Source: CAVXZE01 sp963766175 (lineage in GTDB: Bacteria > Myxococcota_A > UBA9160 > UBA6930). From it: a DNA stretch of 64,000 nt. Made by a program: the position numbers and the translations under genes. Below the pieces are notes generated by a model that was not told the DNA's origin, searched no databases, and worked only from the letters and a program-made list of their open reading frames with translations. Location: contig CAVXZE010000017.1 in NCBI GenBank assembly GCA_963766175.1, forward strand, positions 1 to 64,000, read 5' to 3'. Every line of letters starts with the position of its first letter. Position 1 is the stretch's first letter. Below, piece after piece: positions 35,367-45,690 of the stretch.

Positions 35367-35454
35367 CACCGCCGGGATCCACCGCGGCGCGTGCTGGATT
35401 GACAGCGCTTCAGCGGTGATTAGCCATGACACAGCCCTCATCGAGGAGAGAGAG

Positions 35455-35742
35455 ATGAAGATCCGACCGCTCCACGACCGCATTCTCGTCAAGCGGATCG
35501 AGGAGGAGGCCAAGAGCAAGGGCGGCATCATCATTCCGGATACCGCCAAGGAAAAACCCCAGGAAGGCAAGGTGATCGCCGTCGGAAAAGGCAAGGTGAA
35601 TGACGACGGCGACCTGCGGCCCCTGGACGTCCACAAGGGTGACCGAATCCTTTTCGGCAAGTACTCGGGTAGCGAGATCCAGCTGGACGGCGAGGAGCAC
35701 CTGATCATCCGCGAGGACGACGTCCTCGCGGTGCTTGAGTGA
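35455..35742 (+). CDS. groES: Co-chaperonin GroES
   Basis: 95 residues from ATG 35455 (MKIRPLHDRILVKRIEEEAK), preceded by GAGGAGAGAG. The mobile loop that binds GroEL is present (KSKGGIIIPDTAKEKPQEG, about 21-39), as is the C-terminal strand HLIIREDDVLAVLE. It caps the GroEL cavity during protein folding. groEL follows after 13 bp. The leader carries a sigma-54-type promoter and no CIRCE element. Confidence 0.96.
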   Translation: MKIRPLHDRILVKRIEEEAKSKGGIIIPDTAKEKPQEGKVIAVGKGKVNDDGDLRPLDVHKGDRILFGKYSGSEIQLDGEEHLIIREDDVLAVLE

Positions 35743-35755
35743 GGAGGCCACTGCA

Positions 35756-37394
<1,639 letters not shown>

Positions 37395-37411
37395 GAGCCC
37401 GTTACCCTTTC

Positions 37412-37468
37412 GGGCGGCCCTGCCTTCCGCGCGGGGCCGCCCATTGGTGAGCCAATCGCCTCGTTTTT
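37412..37468 (+). terminator. Terminator after groEL
   Basis: A 9-bp perfect stem (GGGCGGCCC at 37412-37420 and GGGCCGCCC at 37434-37442) is followed by a second small hairpin (ATTGG-TGAG-CCAAT context, 37443-37456) and a T5 run at 37464-37468. It starts 18 bp after the groEL stop. Confidence 0.7.
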
Positions 37469-37482
37469 CTCGCGCCGCGCCA

Positions 37483-37511
37483 TTGACAACGCCACGACCG
37501 CGGTGTACTTG
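37483..37511 (+). promoter_or_regulatory. Candidate promoter of the kamA operon
   Basis: A perfect -35 TTGACA (37483-37488) is followed 17 bp later by the weak -10 TACTTG. It lies after the groEL terminator and about 150 bp before kamA, the expected place for the operon promoter. Confidence 0.35.
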
Positions 37512-37657
37512 GAGCCGCAATTCGGGCTGCCCATGTCCGGGCCAACGTCTCAGCGGCGCCCGAGTGCGGGCCAGCGGGGGGATCGAGGGGGATCGCAGAG
37601 GACGATCGGGCATCCTCCGCAAGTGCGGCGGCTGCCGGCCAGGATGGCAGCCCTGGA

Positions 37658-39022
37658 ATGGAGAACTCGGTGAATCAATCACCTGCCGATGGAGAACCTC
37701 CTCCGGCTCCTGCTCTCTTGCTTCCCAGCATCGTACCTCCATCGTCGACGCCTTCCGGGGCGAGCGGAGAGCGTCACGACGCTCGAACCGTTCCAGGCCC
37801 GGCCCCCTTCCCGATCGGAGAGCGGGCCGAGCGCTTCCGAGCGCGCCACTTCCCGGACATATCCGCCGGGCAGTGGAACGACTGGACCTGGCAGCTCCGC
37901 AATCGCTTCCGCGACCTCGCGAGCCTCGAGCGCATCGTGGACCTGTCCGCGGGCGAGCGCGGCGCGATCGAGCGCATCGGCGGTCGCCTGCCCGTCGGCA
38001 TCACGCCCTACTACGCGGCGCAGATGGGCCCCGGCGATTGCAGCGAGCCGATCCGACGCACCATGATCCCGCTGCCGGGTGAGCTGGTGCAGGGCTACGG
38101 CGAGGCGGACGACCCGCTCGGCGAGGACGAAGACAGCCCGGTGCCCGGCCTGGTGCACCGCTATCCCGACCGGGTTCTCTTCCTGGTGACCAACTTCTGC
38201 GCCACCTACTGCCGCTACTGCACGCGGGCGCGGGTCGTCGGACATACGGGCGAATTCCACTTCAACCAGGCGCAGTTCCAGGCCGGCATCGACTACGTGG
38301 CTGCGCATCCCGAGATCCGCGACGTGCTGATCTCGGGCGGCGACCCGCTCACGATGGGCGATTCGCGGCTGGAGTGGCTGCTCTCCCGGCTGCGCGCGAT
38401 CCCGCACGTCGAGTTCCTGCGCATCGGGACCAAGGTCCCGGTGGTGCTGCCGATGCGCGTCACGCCGGAGCTGACCAGCATGCTGCGTCGCTTTCACCCA
38501 CTCTGGATGAGCATCCACTTCCAGCACCCGGATGAAGTGACGCCGGAGGTGGCGGAGGCCTGCGGCCGGCTGGCGGACGCGGGCATTCCGCTCGGAAGCC
38601 AGACGGTGCTGCTGCGCGGCGTCAACGACGACGTGGCGGTGATGCGGCGTCTGGTGCACTCGCTGCTGCGGATCCGGGTCCGGCCCTACTACCTGTACCA
38701 GTGCGATCCGATCTCGGGCTCGGAGCACCTGCGCACCCCGGTCGCCAGGGGGATCGAGATCGTGGCCGGCCTGCGCGGACACACCACCGGCTACGGCGCC
38801 CCCACCTTCGTGGTGGATGCCCCGGGCGGCGGCGGCAAGATCGCCCTCTCGCCCGACACCATGGTCGGACGCGAGGGCAAGGACCTGCTGCTGCGCAACT
38901 ACGCGGGAGAGATCTCGCGTTATCCCGACGTCGAGGGGGAAGAGCCGGTGTCCATCCCCGAGCTGCAGGTGGCGGCGGCTGGCCGGCGCGCGCGGCCGCC
39001 CCGAAGAGGGCGCACACGGTGA
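37658..39022 (+). CDS. kamA: Lysine 2,3-aminomutase (radical SAM, PLP)
   Basis: 454 residues. The radical-SAM cluster motif is CATYCRYC (C181, C185, C188). The PLP lysine is K394 in DAPGGGGKIALSPDTMV. The two aspartates that hold the lysine side-chain amine in clostridial enzyme are both present at the right spacing: D350 in YLYQCD and D387, seven residues before K394. So conversion of L-lysine to L-beta-lysine is likely. The N-terminus is extended by about 50 Pro/Ser-rich residues. No EpmA (EF-P ligase) is present, so an EF-P role is unlikely. It is the first gene of a five-gene operon and its stop overlaps the next start as GTGA. Confidence 0.92.
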   Translation: MENSVNQSPADGEPPPAPALLLPSIVPPSSTPSGASGERHDARTVPGPAPFPIGERAERFRARHFPDISAGQWNDWTWQLRNRFRDLASLERIVDLSAGERGAIERIGGRLPVGITPYYAAQMGPGDCSEPIRRTMIPLPGELVQGYGEADDPLGEDEDSPVPGLVHRYPDRVLFLVTNFCATYCRYCTRARVVGHTGEFHFNQAQFQAGIDYVAAHPEIRDVLISGGDPLTMGDSRLEWLLSRLRAIPHVEFLRIGTKVPVVLPMRVTPELTSMLRRFHPLWMSIHFQHPDEVTPEVAEACGRLADAGIPLGSQTVLLRGVNDDVAVMRRLVHSLLRIRVRPYYLYQCDPISGSEHLRTPVARGIEIVAGLRGHTTGYGAPTFVVDAPGGGGKIALSPDTMVGREGKDLLLRNYAGEISRYPDVEGEEPVSIPELQVAAAGRRARPPRRGRTR

Positions 39023-40053
39023 GGATCGGGCTGACCTACGACCTGCGCTCCGCCTACCTGGCCGCGGGCTTCGGCGACGAGGAGACGGCGGAGTTCGATC
39101 GCGAGAGCACCATCGACGCCATCGAGTCGGCACTGCAGGAGATCGGACACCAGACCGAGCGGATCGGGCATCTGCCGGACCTGATGGCGCGCCTGATCGG
39201 GGGCGGCAGCTGGGACCTGGTGTTCAACACCGCCGAGGGCCTGCGCGGCTTCGGGCGTGAGTCGGAGGTGCCCGCGCTACTCGACGCCTTCGGCATCGCC
39301 TACACCTTCTCGGACCCGTTGGTCTCGGCGCTGACGCTGCACAAAGGCATGGCGAAGCACGTGCTGCGCGACCTCGGCGTGCCGACCACCGAGTTCCGCG
39401 TGGTGGCGAGCGACGCGGAGGCGCGGGCGGTGGATCTTACCTTCCCGCTCTTCGTGAAGCCCGTGGCCGAGGGCACCGCCAAGGGGATCGATGGCCGCTC
39501 CCTGGCCGAGACCATGCCGGAGCTGGTCGCTCGCTGCCGGCTGGTGCGCGAGCAGCACGCCCAGCCGGCCCTGGTCGAGCCCTTCCTGCCGGGCCGCGAG
39601 TTCACCACCGGGATCACCGGCACCGGTGCTCGCGCGCGGGTGTTGGGAACCCTGGAGGTGGTGCTGCGCGATGGCGCGGAGTCGCACTGTTACAGCTATC
39701 TGAACAAGGAGCACTGCGAGGAACTCTGCGAGTACCGGCTGGCCGGGGGGCCGCTGGCCGAGGAGTGCGAGCGCGTCGCCCTGCAGGCCTGGCGCGGGCT
39801 CGGCGCTCGCGACGCCGGGCGCGTGGATCTGCGCCTCGACGCGGGCGGCCGCGCGCAGGTGCTCGAGCTGAATCCACTGCCGGGGCTGCACCCCGAACAC
39901 TCCGATCTGCCGATCCTGTGCACGGCGGTCGGCCTGCCCTACGTCGAGCTGATTGGCGCGATCGTCGCCTCCGCGGCGGAACGCCGGGTCAGTGGTGAGG
40001 TCGCGCGACCGCGGCCGCCCTCCGCGAGAGCGGCCCTCCAGGCAGCGGGGTGA
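39019..40053 (+). CDS. ATP-grasp ligase, D-Ala-D-Ala ligase-like (kamA operon, first)
   Basis: 344 residues from GTG 39019 (overlap GTGA with kamA). It begins VRIGLTYDLRSAYLAAGFGD and has the D-Ala-D-Ala ligase-type layout: KGMAKHVLRDLGVPTTEFRV, then FVKPVAEGTAKGID (ATP-phosphate loop), EFTTGITGTG and the metal/product motif VLELNPLPGLHPEHSDLP. Such enzymes join two amino acids using ATP. The real substrates are unlikely to be D-Ala, since the gene is locked into a beta-lysine operon. The last ~25 residues (ARPRPPSARAALQAAG) are disordered. The next gene starts within its stop. Confidence 0.88.
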   Translation: MRIGLTYDLRSAYLAAGFGDEETAEFDRESTIDAIESALQEIGHQTERIGHLPDLMARLIGGGSWDLVFNTAEGLRGFGRESEVPALLDAFGIAYTFSDPLVSALTLHKGMAKHVLRDLGVPTTEFRVVASDAEARAVDLTFPLFVKPVAEGTAKGIDGRSLAETMPELVARCRLVREQHAQPALVEPFLPGREFTTGITGTGARARVLGTLEVVLRDGAESHCYSYLNKEHCEELCEYRLAGGPLAEECERVALQAWRGLGARDAGRVDLRLDAGGRAQVLELNPLPGLHPEHSDLPILCTAVGLPYVELIGAIVASAAERRVSGEVARPRPPSARAALQAAG

Positions 40054-41045
40054 GGATCGTCCTGCTGCACGAGGCGCTCGCCGGCGATGCCCGACCCGAC
40101 GAGCGCGATGCCCTCGTTCAGCTGGAGCTGATCCACGGCGAGCTGGTCGCCGCCGGTCACCGCTGCGAGGCGCTGCCGATCGATCTGGACCTTGCCCAGG
40201 CCCGCCGCCGCCTGCGGGCGCTTCGCCCCGACCTGGTCTTCAACCTGGTGGAGTCGCTGGGTGGATCCGGGCGCCTGGCCCACCTGGCGCCCTCGCTGGT
40301 GGAAGCGCTTGGCGTTCCCTGCAGCGGCTCGCCGGCCGGCGCCTTCCTCGAGACCACCGACAAGCTGCTGGCCAAGCGGCGGCTGCTCGAGGCGGGCCTT
40401 CCGACGCCGGCCTGGATCGAGGCCGGCCGCCAGGCGGCGCCGCAGCTCGCAGCGGATTCGGACGACCGCTTCATCGTGAAGCCGGTCTGGGAGGACGCCT
40501 CGATCGACGTCGTCGACGACGCGATCGTACGGGGCGCAGGTGCGGCGCGCGCGCGCCTGGCGGCCGCGGAGCGCCCGGCCTTCGCCGAGCGCTACGTCGA
40601 GGGCCGCGAGCTGAATCTCGCCCTGCTCGAGAAGGACGAGGCGGCGGAGCTGCTGCCGCCGGCGGAGATCGTCTTCGAGGCCTGGCCCGAGCACAAGCCG
40701 CGCATCGTCGGCTACGCGGCGAAGTGGCAGGACGACTCCTTCGAGGCCCGCCACACCCCGCGCCGCTTCGAGTTCCCGGCCGAGGACGGACCGCTGCTGG
40801 TGCACCTCGGCGATCTCGCCCACGCCTGCTGGCGCCTCTTCGGGCTGCGCGGCTACGCGCGGGTCGACCTCCGGGTCGATGCGGCGGGAGCGCCCTGGAT
40901 CCTCGAGGTGAACGCCAACCCCTGCCTCTCGCCAGACGCCGGCTTCGCCGCCGCCGCCGCCCGCGCCGGTCTCGGGATCCGCGAGGTGCTGGAGCGGATC
41001 GTCGCCGCGGCGCTGGCGCGCTCGCCCCGGCGGGGGCGCCGCTGA
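40050..41045 (+). CDS. ATP-grasp ligase, D-Ala-D-Ala ligase-like (kamA operon, second)
   Basis: 331 residues from GTG 40050 (GTGA overlap). It starts VRIVLLHEALAGDARPDERD and keeps DLVFNLVESLGGSGRLA, DKLLAKRRLLEAGLPTPAWI, RFIVKPVWEDASIDV, RYVEGRELNLALLE and the metal motif WILEVNANPCLSPDAGF. It is a paralogue of the preceding ligase but quite diverged, so the pair probably acts on different bonds, or as a heteromeric pair. Two tandem ligases could add two residues to a beta-lysine core. The next gene begins three bases after its stop. Confidence 0.88.
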   Translation: MRIVLLHEALAGDARPDERDALVQLELIHGELVAAGHRCEALPIDLDLAQARRRLRALRPDLVFNLVESLGGSGRLAHLAPSLVEALGVPCSGSPAGAFLETTDKLLAKRRLLEAGLPTPAWIEAGRQAAPQLAADSDDRFIVKPVWEDASIDVVDDAIVRGAGAARARLAAAERPAFAERYVEGRELNLALLEKDEAAELLPPAEIVFEAWPEHKPRIVGYAAKWQDDSFEARHTPRRFEFPAEDGPLLVHLGDLAHACWRLFGLRGYARVDLRVDAAGAPWILEVNANPCLSPDAGFAAAAARAGLGIREVLERIVAAALARSPRRGRR

Positions 41046-41048
41046 GCC

Positions 41049-42830
41049 GTGTTCCGCGTCCGGCGCATCCTCGACGACGTTCTGCCCCTCGACCGGAAGG
41101 CGATCGAGCAGGTGCAGCAGATCCTGCGCGAGCAGTTTCCCAACGCGACCGAGAGCGACGTCGCGAGCCTGCCGGAACGGCTCCACAACCCGCTCAAGTA
41201 CCGCTTCCGCACGCTGCTCGTCGTCGCCGACGATCTGCAGGGCCGGGTCAAGGGTTTCGCCCATGTCTCCGTCGAGCCCGCCCTCCGCCTGGTCTTCCTC
41301 GACTTCGTCGCGAGCGCTCCGAAGACCGGTGGCCGCGGCGTGGGCGGCGCGCTCTACGAGCGTGTCCGCGAGGAGGCGCGCTCGCTCGACGCGCTCGGTG
41401 TCTTCTGCGAGTGCGAGCCCGACGAGCGCGCGGAGTGCGAGAGCGACACCGAGTACCAGCAGAACGTCGCGCGGCTGCGCTTCTACGAGAGCTACGGCGC
41501 ACGTCCGGTCGACGGCACCGACTACACGCTGCCCCTCTCGCCCGGCCAGAAGGGGATGCCGCTGCTCGTCTTCGACGCAGTCGGGCGCGAAACCCTACCC
41601 TCCCGCGACCAGGCACGGGCGGTGGTGCGTACGATGCTCGAGCGCAAGTACGCCTGGCTCTGCCCGCCCGAGTACGTCGACCGCGTGGTCGAGTCGTTCC
41701 GCGACAATCCGATTCGTCTGCGTCCTCCCCGATACCGCAAGGCGGTCACCGCGCAAGCACCCACGGCGTCGGTGCGGCCCTTCGAATCCACGGTGGCGCT
41801 GGTGGTGAACGAAGGGCACGAGATCCACCACGTGCGGGATCGCGGCTACGTGGAGTCGCCGGTGCGCATCCCGGTGATCCTGCGCGAGCTCGACCGCACC
41901 GATTTCTTCCAGCGCATCCAGCCGAGCAAGTTCCCGGATCGCCACGTCACGGCGGTCCATGACAAGGGGCTGGTCTCGTTCCTGAAGCGCTGCTGCCAGA
42001 GCGTGCCGCCGGGCGAGTCGGTCTACCCCTACGTCTTCCCGATCCGCAACGCGGCGCGCCCCCCCAAGCAGCTTTCGATGCGTGCGGGCTACTACTGCAT
42101 CGACACCTTCACACCGCTCAATCGCAACGCCTACCTGGCCGCGCGCGGCGCGGTCGACTGCGCGCTCACCGCCGCCGACGAGATCCTGCGCGGGAGGCGC
42201 ATGGCGTACGCGCTGGTGCGACCCCCCGGCCACCACGCCGAGCGTCACGTCTTCGGCGGCTTCTGCTACTTCAACTCGAACGCGATCGCCGCCGCGCACC
42301 TCTCCGCCCAGGGCCGGGTTGCGATCCTCGACATCGACTACCACCACGGCAACGGCCAGCAGGACATCTTCTACGATCGGGACGACGTGCTGACCGTCTC
42401 GATCCACGGGCACCCTGGCTTCGCCTATCCCTACTTCAGCGGCTTCAAGGAAGAGACAGGGAGCGGACGCGGCGTCGGCTTCAATGTCAACCTGCCACAG
42501 CCGGAGAAGCTGGACGGCAAGGCGTACCGCGCCGTACTGGTCCGCGCCCTCGACCGCATCGCGCGGTTTGGGCCCACCTTCCTGGTGGTGGCGCTCGGGC
42601 TCGACCCGGCGAAGGGCGACCCGACCGGGAGCTGGTTCCTCGGTGCCGCCGACTTCGAGGAGAGCGGTCGGCTGATCGGCGCCCTCGGACGACCGACGCT
42701 GATCGTCCAGGAGGGCGGCTATCGCACCCGCACGCTCGGGGTAAACGCGCGCCGCTTCTTCGAGGGCCTGACCCGGGCGCTGAGGGGCCGCGACGACGCG
42801 CGTGCCCGCGCCGGGAGGCGGCGCCAGTGA
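41049..42830 (+). CDS. GNAT acetyltransferase fused to HDAC-like (acetylpolyamine amidohydrolase-type) deacetylase
   Basis: 593 residues from GTG 41049. The N-terminal third is a GNAT domain (LVFLDFVASAPKTGGRGVGG, about 78-97, acetyl-CoA loop). From about 255 comes a class II-type histone-deacetylase fold. Catalytic His pair H395-H396 is in RPPGHHAERH. Zinc ligands are D430 and H432 in DIDYHHGNG and D519 in LGLDPAKGDPTG. The catalytic Tyr is in QEGGYRT. Such enzymes remove acetyl groups from polyamine- or lysine-like amines. Having acetylating and deacetylating domains in one chain suggests reversible N-acetylation of the operon's product. The stop overlaps the next start (GTGA). Confidence 0.87.
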   Translation: MFRVRRILDDVLPLDRKAIEQVQQILREQFPNATESDVASLPERLHNPLKYRFRTLLVVADDLQGRVKGFAHVSVEPALRLVFLDFVASAPKTGGRGVGGALYERVREEARSLDALGVFCECEPDERAECESDTEYQQNVARLRFYESYGARPVDGTDYTLPLSPGQKGMPLLVFDAVGRETLPSRDQARAVVRTMLERKYAWLCPPEYVDRVVESFRDNPIRLRPPRYRKAVTAQAPTASVRPFESTVALVVNEGHEIHHVRDRGYVESPVRIPVILRELDRTDFFQRIQPSKFPDRHVTAVHDKGLVSFLKRCCQSVPPGESVYPYVFPIRNAARPPKQLSMRAGYYCIDTFTPLNRNAYLAARGAVDCALTAADEILRGRRMAYALVRPPGHHAERHVFGGFCYFNSNAIAAAHLSAQGRVAILDIDYHHGNGQQDIFYDRDDVLTVSIHGHPGFAYPYFSGFKEETGSGRGVGFNVNLPQPEKLDGKAYRAVLVRALDRIARFGPTFLVVALGLDPAKGDPTGSWFLGAADFEESGRLIGALGRPTLIVQEGGYRTRTLGVNARRFFEGLTRALRGRDDARARAGRRRQ

Positions 42831-43393
42831 GCGGACGCGATGCGGCCGGGGCCCGCGCCGGGGCGCACTGGCGAGATGCGCCGGAACCGGGCGACCTCGA
42901 GGCGGTGCGCGCCCTGGTCGCGCGGGTCGGGGTCTTCTCCGCCGCCGAGGTGGCGATTGCCACCGAGTTGGTCGAGGAGCGGCTCCGGAACGGGCTCGCG
43001 AGCGGCTACCACTTCGTGTTCGCCGACCGTGCGGACGGGCTCGCAGGCTATACCTGCTTCGGTCCGATCCCGGCCACGCTGGCGAGCTTCGACCTCTACT
43101 GGATCGCCGTGCACCCCGACCTCCACGGCCGCGGACTCGGCGCCCGGCTGCTGATCGAGAGCGAGCGCCGCATCGCCGAGCAGGGCGGACGCCGCGTCTA
43201 CGTCGACACCTCTTCGCGCGGCGAGTACGCACCAGCCCACGCGCTCTACCTCGGGGCCGGCTACCGCGAAGCCGCGCGCCTGCCGGACTTCTATGCAACG
43301 GGCGACGCCAAGCTGATCTTCGAGAAGGCGCTGGCCGCCGGTCGGCCCGGCGCCGCGCTGCCAGAAGCTGGCACGCCATGGATCGCCCGGTGA
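42827..43393 (+). CDS. GNAT N-acetyltransferase (last gene of kamA operon)
   Basis: 188 residues from GTG 42827. GNAT motif A is LYWIAVHPDLHGRGLGARLL (about 87-106); the C-terminal part reads VYVDTSSRGEYAPAHALYLGAGYREAAR, followed by KLIFEKAL. In methanogens a KamA homologue (AblA) and a GNAT (AblB) make the compatible solute N-epsilon-acetyl-beta-lysine, so this gene is a candidate AblB-like partner. The presence of two ligases makes a larger product possible. It is convergent with the DHH phosphoesterase gene. Confidence 0.82.
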   Translation: MSGRDAAGARAGAHWRDAPEPGDLEAVRALVARVGVFSAAEVAIATELVEERLRNGLASGYHFVFADRADGLAGYTCFGPIPATLASFDLYWIAVHPDLHGRGLGARLLIESERRIAEQGGRRVYVDTSSRGEYAPAHALYLGAGYREAARLPDFYATGDAKLIFEKALAAGRPGAALPEAGTPWIAR

Positions 43394-43407
43394 ACCCGGG
43401 TCCGGGT

Positions 43408-44487
43408 CTACTCGAGCGGCAGGTCTTCGAGCAGCTGCGATCCTGAGCTCCGGTTCGCCGTCGCGTCGTCGGGCCTCGAGAGCAGCCACCTCGACTTCCT
43501 GCCGGTGCGCCCGAGCTTCCTCAGCAGGGCCTTGGCGATCTCGCAGGAGGCGGCTGGCCAGTCGCCGTTCTCGAGATTGAGCCGCCCCCCGGCTACCATG
43601 CCGTGGCCTCCCGCGGTGCCGGGTGGGAGCAGACAGGCGAGCATCTCCCCCGCCCGCGCCTCCGTGTCGTTGCTGCGCACCGAGACCTGAAGGTAGGGTC
43701 CACAGGGTGCGATACAGAGGGCCCAGAGCGCTCCTTCGAGTCGAACCAGAAGATCGGCCAGCTCCGCTACCGCGTCGGGATAGGGTATCTCGGACAGAAG
43801 CGAGATCACGACATCGTCGCAGACGATGGCACTATCGACGGCTTGGCCCACCAGCTGGTAGTAGCTCTCCTTCAGACGCGGCGTCTCGATCTCTGCCAGG
43901 GCTCGCTTGTCGATGTACGGATACAGGAACTGGGTGGCAACGATGTCAGCTGGCTGTGCCTCTCGACCGAGGTTTCGGGTCTCCGAGGTGATCCCGTAGA
44001 AGAGCGCGGTGGCCAGGCGCTTGTGGATCGGAACCTCCAGCTCCTGGAGGTACTCGGTCACGATCGTGGACGTGGCGCCGTACCCTTCTCGCAGATCGAG
44101 GTAGGGCACTCCCTGGTTGCCTCCCCAGTCCGGATGGTGGTCGATGACGGCTGCGGGCGTGACATCCGGGGGCAGCGAATTGTTCTTGCGACCCGGCTGC
44201 GTGTCCACCAGCACCACCGTATCGCGGAGCTGTCGCTTCAGATTGGCGATCGGCTCGAGCTCGAGCCGCAGAGTCGAGACCATCGCCCGGTTCTGCGAGC
44301 GTCCGATGATGCCGCTCATGGCGATCGCGACGGGCTTTCGGAGCGCGTGCCGGATCGCGGCGCGAATCCCTTCGGCACTCGCCAGCGAGTCCGGATCGGG
44401 ATTGTCGTGAGGGAGGATGACGATCTCTCGGGCGGGTTCGAGAACGGCCAGGAGATCTCGCGCGCTGGCGCGGGTACTGGGGCTCAT
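43408..44487 (-). CDS. DHH/DHHA1 phosphoesterase (NrnA/GdpP-like)
   Basis: 359 residues. DHH motifs are present in order: LPHDNPDPDSLASAEG (I), VVLVDTQPGRKNN (II), AVIDHHPDWGG (III, the DHH) and FYGITSETRNLG (IV). The C-terminal DHHA1 domain has the substrate-binding glycine motif GGHGMVAGG. Such enzymes degrade nanoRNAs, pAp, or cyclic-di-AMP breakdown products. A diadenylate cyclase gene lies 11 kb away, so pApA or c-di-AMP turnover is a reasonable guess, not shown. It has no membrane or CBS segment. Confidence 0.88.
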   Translation of the reverse strand: MSPSTRASARDLLAVLEPAREIVILPHDNPDPDSLASAEGIRAAIRHALRKPVAIAMSGIIGRSQNRAMVSTLRLELEPIANLKRQLRDTVVLVDTQPGRKNNSLPPDVTPAAVIDHHPDWGGNQGVPYLDLREGYGATSTIVTEYLQELEVPIHKRLATALFYGITSETRNLGREAQPADIVATQFLYPYIDKRALAEIETPRLKESYYQLVGQAVDSAIVCDDVVISLLSEIPYPDAVAELADLLVRLEGALWALCIAPCGPYLQVSVRSNDTEARAGEMLACLLPPGTAGGHGMVAGGRLNLENGDWPAASCEIAKALLRKLGRTGRKSRWLLSRPDDATANRSSGSQLLEDLPLE

Positions 44488-44591
44488 TCGCTCTCCTTTA
44501 CCCCCCCATTGAGTTTAGGACGACACCCGCCCCCTTGGCACCTCATCTGGATCGATGCGCAAAGCATCGCCCCGGGGACCAGCACTTCTTC

Positions 44592-45422
44592 TCAACGGCC
44601 GACCGTCTCGCGCAGCAGCTTGACGTTGGGAATGCTCCAGCTCGACTCGCCATCCCGGAGCAGCGTGTCCACGGGCCCGATTCGCTCGACCCGCCCCTTT
44701 CGATCTTCGATTTCGATCACGTCCCCCTCCGCGAGGTTCTGCCGGATGTAGTGACTGGCCAGGATCGCCTCGACGACCTCGCGCGATCCCAAGGCGAACG
44801 CCAGGCCCATCGCCAGCGCGGCCGCCGCGATCAGCGCGGTGATCACCGTCATCAAGAGCTGCGTATCGACGCCGAGCTGCTGCGCAGTCAGTACTCCCAC
44901 CATCACCACGACGGCCCCGTGTGCAGCCGAACCCAGCTGTCGGGCGTAGACCAGATTGGCGGTCGCGGCTCCCGAGCTGACCAGGCTCTGAACGAATCGC
45001 GCCAGGAGAAGACCCACCACGACGATGAACGCCGCCGCGATCACGTTGGGGAGATAGGCGATCAGACGGTCAATCGTCGCAGTGACGGCCTCGAGCCCCA
45101 GCGTCTCCACTGCGGAGAGCAGGAAGGTCAGCATCAAGATCCAGAAGATCAAACGGCTCACGATCTCCGAGGGCACCATCACCAGCCCCGCGCTTCGGAG
45201 CGTCTCGGCGACGCCGAGGCGCTCCGCCCCGCGATCGAGGCCCGCCCGCTGCAAGAGCCGTCGGAAGAGTCCGGCGGTCAGGCGGGAGATCGCCCATCCG
45301 ACCAGGAGGATGACGAGCATTCCCACCAGGTTCGGAAGGAACCTGGCGATCGTGGTACCCAGCTCGCTGAGCGAGGAGACGAGCACTTCCCGCCAGGCTT
45401 CGATGTTGATCAGATCACTCAT
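44592..45422 (-). CDS. MscS-like small-conductance mechanosensitive channel (copy 1)
   Basis: 276 residues with N-terminal TM_helix (PF05552-type) segments: LPNLVGMLVILLVGWAIS, LIFWILMLTFLLSAVETLGL, IDRLIAYLPNVIAAAFIVVV. A third/pore helix follows (about 185-215). The C-terminal MscS-type beta domain is GDVIEIEDRKGRVERIG...SSWSIPN. It would release solutes upon hypo-osmotic shock or act as a regulated pore. Its start overlaps the stop of the 82-residue protein (ATGA). It is closely related to the 276-residue protein at 58592-59422, with long identical stretches. Confidence 0.87.
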   Translation of the reverse strand: MSDLINIEAWREVLVSSLSELGTTIARFLPNLVGMLVILLVGWAISRLTAGLFRRLLQRAGLDRGAERLGVAETLRSAGLVMVPSEIVSRLIFWILMLTFLLSAVETLGLEAVTATIDRLIAYLPNVIAAAFIVVVGLLLARFVQSLVSSGAATANLVYARQLGSAAHGAVVVMVGVLTAQQLGVDTQLLMTVITALIAAAALAMGLAFALGSREVVEAILASHYIRQNLAEGDVIEIEDRKGRVERIGPVDTLLRDGESSWSIPNVKLLRETVGR

Positions 45423-45667
45423 TGCTGGTCTCCTTCTCTGGAGAGGTTCCCCAGGCCGGCCGCCACGAGGTCCAGGACCGGCGCGAAAAATTGAAGTACG
45501 AAGGTCGATGTGAAGAGGTCTACGACCTCGTGCAGGGTGATCTCCGCGTGAACGCGACGCATGGTTGCCTCGACCAGGGCCGATTCATCCGGGGCGACCT
45601 GCTCGATTCGCAAAGGTTCCAATAGCTCGTGAGCTAACTGCTCCCACGGTTCGCGATCGCTTGACAT
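45419..45667 (-). CDS. Small protein between ECF sigma factor and MscS-like gene
   Basis: 82 residues (MSSDREPWEQLAHELLEPLR). It has one long hydrophobic/amphipathic C-terminal segment (LHEVVDLFTSTFVLQFFAPVLDLVAAGL). No HxxxCxxC zinc motif of classical anti-sigma factors is present (it has no Cys). The position just after the sigma gene and overlap with the channel gene suggest an anti-sigma or sigma-linking partner. I do not recognise a family; the role is inference. Confidence 0.6.
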   Translation of the reverse strand: MSSDREPWEQLAHELLEPLRIEQVAPDESALVEATMRRVHAEITLHEVVDLFTSTFVLQFFAPVLDLVAAGLGNLSREGDQQ

Positions 45668-45690
45668 CTGCGTCCTCTCTGTTCTTTCGG

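Noticed and set aside
35030..35454. CIRCE/HrcA or sigma-32 control of groES
   Set aside because: No CIRCE inverted repeat and no sigma-32-type -35/-10 were found; the sigma-54-like site is a better explanation.
39019..41045. Calling the two kamA-operon ligases ddl (cell-wall D-Ala-D-Ala ligases)
   Set aside because: They match the fold, but the tandem arrangement and coupling to kamA and GNAT genes make a cell-wall role unlikely, so no gene symbol was given.
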